In this document: piece by piece, positions 1 to 5,133 of the stretch
How positions within the stretch are numbered: the stretch's first letter is position 1
Layout of the letters: every line of letters starts with the position of its first letter
Assembly: GCA_003552565.1 (NCBI GenBank)
Contig: PUNB01000103.1
Location: 1 to 12,211, forward strand
DNA: 12,211 nucleotides
Origin: Lentisphaerota bacterium
Lineage (GTDB): Bacteria; Verrucomicrobiota; Lentisphaeria; Oligosphaerales; PUNB01
Reading direction: 5' to 3'
Made by a program: the position numbers and the translations under genes
Notes under the pieces: generated by a model
What the model was told of the DNA's origin: nothing
The model's input: only the letters and a program-made list of their open reading frames with translations
Databases searched by the model: none

Positions 1-1
1 C

Positions 2-487
2 GAATATCGGCCCGGTCATTTTCGCGGAGTCGCTACGGTGGTGGTGAAATTGTGCAATATCGTTATGCCCGACATCGCGGTTTTCGGCCAAAAGGACGCT
101 CAACAGGCGTTGCTGCTCAGGCGCGTGTTCCGAGATTTGAACATGCCGACGGAATTGCTCATGGCGCCCATTGTCAGGGAATCGAACGGCCTGGCCATGA
201 GTTCCCGCAATCAGTATCTTAATCCTGAACAGAGAGACAAAGCCGCCTCGATACATCAGGGACTCATCCTGGCTCGTCAGCGCTTCCAGGAAGGGGAGAG
301 ATCCGCAGCCGCCTTGGCCGCCGCCGCGGCGGAGAAAATCGATCAGGCAGGCGGCAAAGTACAGTACGCGGAGGTGCGCAGTCGCGACTCTTTGCGGCTT
401 TTAACCAGAATTGACCGGCCCGCTCTGCTGGCGGTGGCGGCTTATTTCGGCGAGACACGACTAATCGATAACTGTTTTCTGGATTGA
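2..487 (+). CDS. panC: Pantothenate synthetase, C-terminal part (5' end outside window)
   Basis: PanC condenses pantoate with beta-alanine using ATP, the last step of pantothenate (vitamin B5, coenzyme A precursor) synthesis in the cytoplasm. The reading frame is open from base 2, so the start lies upstream of the window; 161 codons are visible, about the last 55-60% of a normal ~280-residue enzyme. Family hallmarks are clear: RPGHFRGVATVV at the left edge, then PDIAVFGQKDAQQ (the F-G-x-K-D-x-Q-Q signature), then GLAMSSRNQYL, which matches the KMSKS-like nucleotide-binding loop, and the C-terminal LLAVAAYFGETRLIDN block. A GTG inside the frame (base 38) is not the start, because the conserved PGHFRG motif lies before it. 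The stop is 29 bases before the mlaE ATG chosen here, so panC is probably co-transcribed with the mla genes. Identification is very secure. Confidence 0.96.
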   Translation, partial: EYRPGHFRGVATVVVKLCNIVMPDIAVFGQKDAQQALLLRRVFRDLNMPTELLMAPIVRESNGLAMSSRNQYLNPEQRDKAASIHQGLILARQRFQEGERSAAALAAAAAEKIDQAGGKVQYAEVRSRDSLRLLTRIDRPALLAVAAYFGETRLIDNCFLD

Positions 488-516
488 TAAACAAGCCTGA
501 CTGTTTATATTATATT

Positions 517-1320
517 ATGAAATATTTTCAGCCGGAACACTTTGAACCGCCTCGGAATTTCCTCGAAAAATCCGGGCGGCAGATCTTGATGCTTCTGCGG
601 GACGGCGGTGACGCGCTGCTGATAACCGGAGAAGCGTTCTTATGCCTGAAAGACATCTTTCAACGGCGGCGGGAAGTTATGCGGCAGCTCTTCAACTGCG
701 GCATCCGCAGCCTGGGAGTGGTTTCGATTGTGGCCATGTTCAACGGCATGATTCTGGCGCTGCAGGCGGGATTGGTACTGCGTATGTACGGCCAGGAAGT
801 ACAGGTGGGCAATCTCGTAAGCCAGACCATTGTACGGGAAATGGGGCCGTTTTTAACCGCTTTGATTTTGGCTGCCAGCGTTGGATCCGCCATCGCCGCT
901 CAAATCGGCACGATGCAGGTTTCCAATGAAATAGCCGCTCTGCATGTCATGTCGGTAAACCCCGCCAGTTTTCTGGTCATGCCACGTCTGGTGGCTTTCA
1001 TGGTCATGTGCCCGATCCTGACCATCTATTCCAATGTCCTGGGTGTCGGCGGCGGTATGCTGGTGGCCTGGACGCAATTGGGGGTGGAGCCGCGTGCCTA
1101 CTATGATAACGCCCTGCAGTTTTTGACCAATAAAGAAGTCTTTGTCGGCCTCTTCAAGGCCTGGGTTTTCGGTATCATCGTCGTCTCTGTCGCCAGTTAC
1201 CAAGGCTTCACCACCTCCAATGGCGCCGTCGGTGTCGGCCGGGCCACCAGAGCCACGGTGGTGCATTCTTTCCTGCTTATCCTAATCGCGGGTTACATAA
1301 TCACACGGCTGTTTTATTAA
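517..1320 (+). CDS. mlaE: MlaE-family ABC transporter permease (phospholipid transport)
   Basis: This is the inner-membrane permease of an Mla-type ABC system, which moves phospholipids between the inner membrane and the periplasm/outer membrane. From ATG 517 the protein is 267 residues, close to the ~260 usual for MlaE. Recognisable parts are the FNGMILALQAG segment, the signature REMGPFLTALILAASVGSAIAA, then IGTMQVSNEIAALHVMSVNP (family consensus: E-x-I-D-A-L-x-V-M-G-V-x-P), and several long hydrophobic helices to the C-terminus. The frame also allows a TTG start at 484, overlapping the panC stop and adding 11 residues; neither site has a good Shine-Dalgarno, and I prefer ATG 517 on codon and length. 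The stop shares one base with the mlaF start (TAATG), which implies translational coupling. Family assignment is very secure; transport direction cannot be read from sequence. Confidence 0.94.
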   Translation: MKYFQPEHFEPPRNFLEKSGRQILMLLRDGGDALLITGEAFLCLKDIFQRRREVMRQLFNCGIRSLGVVSIVAMFNGMILALQAGLVLRMYGQEVQVGNLVSQTIVREMGPFLTALILAASVGSAIAAQIGTMQVSNEIAALHVMSVNPASFLVMPRLVAFMVMCPILTIYSNVLGVGGGMLVAWTQLGVEPRAYYDNALQFLTNKEVFVGLFKAWVFGIIVVSVASYQGFTTSNGAVGVGRATRATVVHSFLLILIAGYIITRLFY

Positions 1321-2072
1321 TGCTGGAATTACGAAATATCAATAAAACCCTAGGCGGCCAGTCGGTACTGCGCGGCTTGTCACTGCGAGTCGAGCGCGGA
1401 GAGACGATGGTCGTGGTCGGCTCCAGCGGCGCCGGTAAAAGCGTGGCGCTTAAACACATGATCGGGTTGCTGCGGCCGGACAGCGGCGAAGTTATGATTG
1501 ATGGCCAGACCATGCATACGGCCGGTGGCGCGGAGCTGAGAAAACTGCGACGCTGGTTCGGTATGCTCTTTCAAGGCGGAGCGTTGATCAACTGGATTAA
1601 TATCTTCGACAATATTGCTTTGCCGTTGAGGGAACGGGGCGAATCATCCGAAAAGGAGATAAAGGACAGAGTCCGGGAAGCGCTGGAAATGGTCAACCTG
1701 CCCCAAATTCAACATCAGATGCCGGCGGAACTGTCCGGCGGCATGGTTAAGCGGGCGGCTTTGGCCCGGGCGATTGTCACCAGACCGCCGATTGTGTTAT
1801 ATGACGAGCCTACTGCCGGCCTGGACCCGATCCTTTCGCGTAACATCGACCGACTGATCCAGCACCTGCAATCCCAAATGGGGGTTACCTCCGTGGTGGT
1901 GACGCACGACCTGGTCAGCGCCTTTTCCATTGGCGACAGAGTCGCTTTGCTGCATGAAGGCCGAATAGCCTGCATGGGGACACCGGAGGAATTCCAGCAC
2001 CATGAATCGCCGCTGGCGCATGAGTTCATCGCGGCTCAGTTCGGACATAACCAGACCTTTCAAACGGCTTGA
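1320..2072 (+). CDS. mlaF: MlaF-family ABC transporter ATP-binding protein
   Basis: This is the cytoplasmic ATPase of the Mla system, energising the MlaE permease. At 250 residues it has normal family length and all ABC motifs in order: Walker A GSSGAGKS (34-41), Q-loop Gln85 in MLFQGGAL, signature LSGGMVKR (138-145), Walker B IVLYDEPTAGLDP (158-170) and H-loop His196 in VVVTHD. The LSGGM variant instead of LSGGQ is typical of MlaF/Ttg2A proteins and supports a lipid transporter rather than an amino-acid or metal importer. The start overlaps the mlaE stop by one base and has no separate Shine-Dalgarno, so translation is probably coupled. A 58-base gap follows before mlaD; a small hairpin (2080-2093, GTTGT/ACAAC) lies in it without a T run, so I do not call a terminator. 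Confidence 0.96.
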   Translation: MLELRNINKTLGGQSVLRGLSLRVERGETMVVVGSSGAGKSVALKHMIGLLRPDSGEVMIDGQTMHTAGGAELRKLRRWFGMLFQGGALINWINIFDNIALPLRERGESSEKEIKDRVREALEMVNLPQIQHQMPAELSGGMVKRAALARAIVTRPPIVLYDEPTAGLDPILSRNIDRLIQHLQSQMGVTSVVVTHDLVSAFSIGDRVALLHEGRIACMGTPEEFQHHESPLAHEFIAAQFGHNQTFQTA

Positions 2073-2130
2073 TTTCCGCGTTGTTCTTACAACATAAATT
2101 TTAACCATTACAGTATATCGGGTGGCAATT

Positions 2131-3270
2131 ATGCGTTTTCGATTTAGAATTTGCGATTATACAGTTGAAATGGCGGTGGGTGCTTTGTTTTTTCTGGCGC
2201 TTGTCGTTTTGGCCTATTTCACAATCATCTTAAGCACTGAAAACTGGTTTACCACGGAGTATCGTTACACAGTCTGTTTTGAAAGAGTTGAAGGCTTGAT
2301 GAAAGGCGATCACGTAATGGCCCGGGGAGTCAGAGTCGGCACCGTTAAGGATATCAGCCTGGACGAAGAGGGTGTTTTGGTTGAATTGAGTCTGACGGAG
2401 AATATAACTTTCCGTGAGGGGTATTCAGTGTTTATCCGCCCCGGCACTATCCTGGGAGGACAGTTCGTGGCTATTGATCCCGGTCCGCTGGACGCCCCAC
2501 CGCTGCCCGATGACAAACTGTTTTACGGCCAGGATTCGGCTGATGTCATGGTGGAGGCGGGAGAAATAGCGCGGGAACTGCGAGCGGAAATAACCAATAT
2601 TCGCCAAATACTGGAAGAGGAAGAGGCAATCGAAAAAGTTGTCGCCACTATCGCCAATATCGAAGCCGTCACCGCGGACATCCGCGCCGGCCGCGGTATC
2701 CTCGGCCGGCTGGTAACCGACGAGGAGCTGTATCATGAATTTTCCCAAGCGATTGATATACTGCGAGAGGCGGGAGGGCATGTGGCGTCAACCGCCGAGC
2801 AGGCGGATATGGCTCTGCGTGATCTCCGCCAAGGCAAAGGCACCCTGGGGCGTCTGGCTACGGACGAATCTTTGTATAACGATCTGCAGACCATCACCGA
2901 AAGACTGCGCCGGGGAGAGGGAACCGTTGGGCGCCTGCTGACCGAAGAAGAGACACATGATAATATCCGCGCCGCCATCGCCAACATCCGCGGCCTGACC
3001 GATCAAATGGACACTGAAACCTCTTCTATCGCCATGCTCATAAATGATGACGGCGAACTTTACGGTGAGCTGAGTCGTTCATTGCGTTCTTTCGCCGACG
3101 TGGGCGAAAGTCTGGCCCAGGGAGAAGGAACTATCGGTAAACTGATTATGGACGACGAAGCCTATCAGGAGGTCATGGAGATCGTCCAGGAGGTTCGCAG
3201 CGCCCTGCAGGATGTGCGGGAACAGACCGCCGTCAGCACCTTCGGCAGTTTCATTTTCGGAGCATTCTAA
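2131..3270 (+). CDS. mlaD: MlaD-like MCE-domain protein with repeated C-terminal tail
   Basis: This is the membrane-anchored MCE protein that forms the periplasmic lipid channel of an Mla transporter. ATG 2131 gives 379 residues; a GTG at 2122 is in frame, but the GGGTGG at 2120-2125 is a plausible ribosome site only for the ATG. One transmembrane helix (about 14-34) follows a short cytoplasmic N-terminus. The MCE domain spans about 44-117, with a FERVEGLMKGDHVMARGVRVG block and GGQFVAIDPG at its end. The remaining ~260 residues are much longer than in E. coli MlaD (183 aa in total). They are acidic and helical, with repeated G-x-G-[TI]-[LVI]-G-[RK]-L motifs each followed by [TM]-[DE]-[DE]-E (see separate entry). 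No MlaC or MlaB gene is next door. The family call is secure; naming it mlaD rather than a generic MCE protein rests on its neighbours mlaE and mlaF. Confidence 0.92.
   Translation: MRFRFRICDYTVEMAVGALFFLALVVLAYFTIILSTENWFTTEYRYTVCFERVEGLMKGDHVMARGVRVGTVKDISLDEEGVLVELSLTENITFREGYSVFIRPGTILGGQFVAIDPGPLDAPPLPDDKLFYGQDSADVMVEAGEIARELRAEITNIRQILEEEEAIEKVVATIANIEAVTADIRAGRGILGRLVTDEELYHEFSQAIDILREAGGHVASTAEQADMALRDLRQGKGTLGRLATDESLYNDLQTITERLRRGEGTVGRLLTEEETHDNIRAAIANIRGLTDQMDTETSSIAMLINDDGELYGELSRSLRSFADVGESLAQGEGTIGKLIMDDEAYQEVMEIVQEVRSALQDVREQTAVSTFGSFIFGAF
2683..3174 (+). repeat. Coding repeats in the MlaD-like C-terminal tail (4 clear, 1 degenerate)
   Basis: A ~20-residue unit recurs in the tail at residues 185-204, 233-252, 260-279 and 329-348 (ATG-2131 numbering), with a degenerate copy at 294-313. 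The cores are GRGILGRLVTDEELY, GKGTLGRLATDESLY, GEGTVGRLLTEEETH and GEGTIGKLIMDDEAY; the degenerate copy reads SSIAMLINDDGELY. Spacing varies (27 to 69 residues), so these are helical modules with a conserved glycine turn rather than a tight tandem. Similar G-x-G-x-x-G-x-L motifs occur in long MCE proteins of other bacteria; their function is unclear, possibly in oligomerisation or in forming a periplasm-spanning tube. Confidence 0.8.
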
Positions 3271-3336
3271 AAGGGATTGCGGTGCGGGGCGGATGGTATC
3301 CCGAGCCAGACCCCATGCGAAAAGGGTTCGGAAACG

Positions 3337-3400
3337 AGATTAAGGCGAAAGATTAGGGCAAAAGATTAAGGGGCGCAGCCGTTTTCCCCTAATCTTTCGC
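3337..3400. repeat. Three 13-bp tandem units plus an inverted copy (hairpin)
   Basis: Three direct units start at 3337, 3350 and 3363, exactly 13 bases apart, each beginning AGATTA followed by AGG or GGG. An inverted copy lies at 3387-3400. The second unit with its left flank (GCGAAAGATTAGGG, 3345-3358) is a perfect 14-base inverted repeat of CCCTAATCTTTCGC (3387-3400); the third unit can pair with the same arm with one bulge. No T run follows, so a simple intrinsic terminator for mlaD is unlikely. It could be a regulator-binding cluster or a switching RNA hairpin. Confidence 0.75.
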
Positions 3401-3420
3401 GTTCAGTCTGAGCGATATTT

Positions 3421-3447
3421 CGACAAGGTGCGCGACAAGGTTATATA
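3421..3447 (-). repeat. Repeat module B (12-bp unit, two copies, minus orientation)
   Basis: On the minus strand this reads TATATAACCTTGTC, then GCGCACCTTGTCG. The same block appears at 8291-8330 with three CTTGTC cores and at 11829-11841 with one. It is separated by only a few bases from a copy of the 55-bp module A, as it is at 11821-11829. The spacing unit is 12 bases (CTTGTC plus YCGCAC). No protein or RNA function is apparent. Confidence 0.7.
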
Positions 3448-3453
3448 TGTGAA

Positions 3454-3508
3454 GTCTCACATAAGCCCGACCGCCGGCGCGATGCGCCTGATACTCCGGA
3501 ATAGAAAC
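3454..3508 (+). repeat. Dispersed ~55-bp repeat, module A copy 1
   Basis: It begins GTCTCACATAAGCCCGACC and continues through a GC-rich core with GGCGC-GAT-GCGCC and then CTGATAC. It closely matches copies at 3813-3867 (same strand), 8553-8607 and 8408-8464 (opposite strand). The left end is conserved; the right end (GAATAGAAAC) is degenerate relative to the GTGAGAC-type end of copy 3. The bases just before and into it (TATGTGA-AGTC-TCACATA, 3446-3463) are also palindromic. Confidence 0.75.
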
Positions 3509-3523
3509 AGCGGTGAACGAGAT

Positions 3524-3576
3524 CGGCGACGAGAAAGGTGAACGATTATGAGGCTCGTGATCCGTTCTCGTCGCCG
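3524..3576. repeat. 12-bp perfect inverted repeat
   Basis: CGGCGACGAGAA (3524-3535) and TTCTCGTCGCCG (3565-3576) are perfect reverse complements separated by 29 bases. The outer flanks (GGTGAACGAGAT and TTATCGTCAACC) continue partial complementarity. The spacer contains no credible gene and no T run follows. It sits among other hairpins between mlaD and the kinase. Confidence 0.7.
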
Positions 3577-3653
3577 TTATCGTCAACCGTCGTGGTTACG
3601 GTGTTTCACATGAGCTGCTATACCAAAGCGGTGAGAGCTCGCCGCGAACCGAA

Positions 3654-3726
3654 AGTACTACGGTCGTCCCCGGCCGTAGCAGGTGAGCGGCATGCAAAAG
3701 TTACGGCCGAGGACGACCGTAGTACT
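3654..3726. repeat. Long near-perfect palindrome (24-position stem)
   Basis: The left arm AGTACTACGGTCGTCC (3654-3669) is a perfect reverse complement of 3711-3726. After one mismatched pair (C3670/A3710) the stem continues with CGGCCGTA (3671-3678) pairing TACGGCCG (3702-3709), leaving a 23-base loop. Stem and loop together cover 73 bases. There is no T tract, and flanking sequence (CGAACCGAA / TTCGGCTCG) keeps weak complementarity. It resembles the palindromic units (REP-like) found in bacterial intergenic DNA; no transposase is nearby. Confidence 0.8.
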
Positions 3727-3773
3727 CAAAAGCGCTTCGGCTCGGTGTCTTGAACTGATGCGGAGCATCCTTG

Positions 3774-3798
3774 AAGTGCGGCGGCTTGACGCCGCTTT
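3774..3798. repeat. Short GC hairpin
   Basis: GCGGCG (3778-3783) pairs with CGCCGC (3790-3795) around a six-base loop, with AAG/TTT flanks extending it slightly. It is followed by TTTAAGATAG, too weak a T run to be a convincing terminator. It lies 18 bases before the second 55-bp repeat. Confidence 0.45.
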
Positions 3799-3812
3799 AA
3801 GATAGCTGCGGT

Positions 3813-3867
3813 GTCTCACATAAGCCCGATCACCGCCGCGGAGCGCCTGATACCCAGAGGGTAGACT
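3813..3867 (+). repeat. Dispersed ~55-bp repeat, module A copy 2
   Basis: It begins GTCTCACATAAGCCCGATC and has GAGCGCCTGATACCCAGAGG near the right end, closing with GTAGACT, an imperfect inverted copy of the left terminus. The length (55 bases) equals copy 3 at 8553-8607. A short CTGAAAC-type tandem follows at 3880-3907. Confidence 0.78.
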
Positions 3868-3879
3868 GGTTGAATTTCC

Positions 3880-3907
3880 CTGACACCTGAACACTGAAAC
3901 CTGAAAC
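3880..3907. repeat. Low-complexity CTGAAAC tandem
   Basis: Consecutive units CTGACAC, CTGAACAC, TGAAAC and CTGAAAC form a degenerate 6-8 base tandem. It sits between module A copy 2 and a further GTCTCA at 3912. It is probably replication slippage; an analogous ATTCAAG tandem lies between two module A copies at 8514-8545. Confidence 0.55.
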
Positions 3908-3975
3908 CGCGAGTCTCATACAATCGGCGATAAACCCGCTCCGTGGATACAGTTAATATATCACTGATAAAAACT

Positions 3976-5130
3976 ATGGAAGAACAGACAGCAGAGCTAT
4001 TTCCGGAAGGAACAGTGATTGGCGAATTTCGTCTTGAATCATTGATCGGCCGCGGTGCCATGGCGGCAGTTTACCGAGCTGTGCAAATCAGTTTGGAGCG
4101 GCCGGTGGCGGTAAAAATTCTACCTCACGAATTCGCCAATGACAGCGACTTTGTCGAACGCTTTTTCAATGAAGCCAAAGCCGCCGCCGCTCTTTCCCAC
4201 CCGCATATTGTGCAGGCCTATGATGCCGGTATAACAGATGAAAATGTATGCTACTTCGCCATGGAGTTTGTGGAAGGTGAAAATCTTCTCGAAAAGATTG
4301 ACCGGGAAGGAACCATGCATTGCACCATGGCTCTACAGATCATGCTCGATATGGCGCGGGCGCTGGCTTACGGATGGTACAGCCAGAAGTTGAATCACGG
4401 CGACCTGAAGCCGGCGAATATCATGCTTAATCAAAGGGGGGAGGCGAAGCTGGCGGATTTCGGATTGGCGAAAATCGGCGAACTGGAAACGGAAGATGAC
4501 GGCATTATGCTCACCCCGCTGTACGCCGCCCCGGAAATGATTATGGGAGAAAACGAAGGCAGCGACTGTCGGACTGATATTTATTCCTACGGCGCCACGC
4601 TGTATCACCTTCTTACCGGTATGCCGCCCTTCCCGGGAGAAGACCCGGAAGAAGTAATGGACAAGCAGGTGTACGCTCCGCTGGTGCCGGTGAGTGAATG
4701 CAATTCAACTATCCCGGAGGATGTCTGCGACGCGGTCAGTTGGATGCTCAACAAAAATCCCCACAAACGACCGCAGTCCTGGGAACAGGTGATTGGCGAA
4801 ATGGAAGAATTGTTGCGAAAAAACATCCGCGCCATGGCGGTTACCTCAACTCCCGCCGAGGGCGCTGCTGATATTGATACCGAATTGCAATCCGAAGGTT
4901 TTGATGCTTCAGCTTCAGAGGAATACCGCCAAAACGATGAAGATCAGGAGGAAAACGCAAACCAATCATCTACTATTCAAACATCAGGATCCGGCAGACT
5001 GATTATATTGCTGGTTATCATTGCCCTGATCATCGGCATAATTCTTGGTGTCTATCTGCATCGTTCCCAGAGCCGACAGTATAGGTTTATCCCCCCAGCG
5101 AATGAAGCTGAAAACACCATTGTCGATTAA
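3976..5130 (+). CDS. Membrane-anchored Ser/Thr protein kinase (Hanks type)
   Basis: A PknB-like kinase that would phosphorylate proteins on Ser/Thr in the cytoplasm while tethered to the inner membrane. From ATG 3976 it is 384 residues; a GTG at 3943 would add 11, and neither start has a clear Shine-Dalgarno. The kinase domain (about 16-280) contains the P-loop IGRGAMAAVY, VAVK with ATP-binding Lys47, helix-C Glu66, catalytic loop HGDLKPANIML (Asp143, Asn148), DFG at 161-163, APE at 185-187, and DIYSYGATLYHLLTG. The catalytic loop has HGD instead of HRD and the third glycine of the P-loop is Ala, both uncommon, but all catalytic residues remain, so activity is expected. An acidic, Ser/Gln-rich linker leads to one transmembrane helix (about 342-361) and a ~23-residue periplasmic end without a sensor domain. 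It stands alone on its strand, converging with the C45 gene 3 bases away. Confidence 0.93.
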   Translation: MEEQTAELFPEGTVIGEFRLESLIGRGAMAAVYRAVQISLERPVAVKILPHEFANDSDFVERFFNEAKAAAALSHPHIVQAYDAGITDENVCYFAMEFVEGENLLEKIDREGTMHCTMALQIMLDMARALAYGWYSQKLNHGDLKPANIMLNQRGEAKLADFGLAKIGELETEDDGIMLTPLYAAPEMIMGENEGSDCRTDIYSYGATLYHLLTGMPPFPGEDPEEVMDKQVYAPLVPVSECNSTIPEDVCDAVSWMLNKNPHKRPQSWEQVIGEMEELLRKNIRAMAVTSTPAEGAADIDTELQSEGFDASASEEYRQNDEDQEENANQSSTIQTSGSGRLIILLVIIALIIGIILGVYLHRSQSRQYRFIPPANEAENTIVD

Positions 5131-5133
5131 ACT

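Noticed and set aside
853..1266. 137-codon minus-strand frame inside mlaE
   Set aside because: It is antisense to the MlaE signature and has an Asp/His/Gly-rich shadow composition.
3446..3463. CRP-like site TATGTGA-AGTC-TCACATA
   Set aside because: The half-sites fit TGTGA/TCACA, but the spacer between them is four bases instead of six, and the right half is simply the conserved end of module A.
3538..3753. 71-codon plus-strand frame in the mlaD-kinase gap
   Set aside because: It spans two palindromes, has no family resemblance, and its frame is explained by the hairpin sequence.
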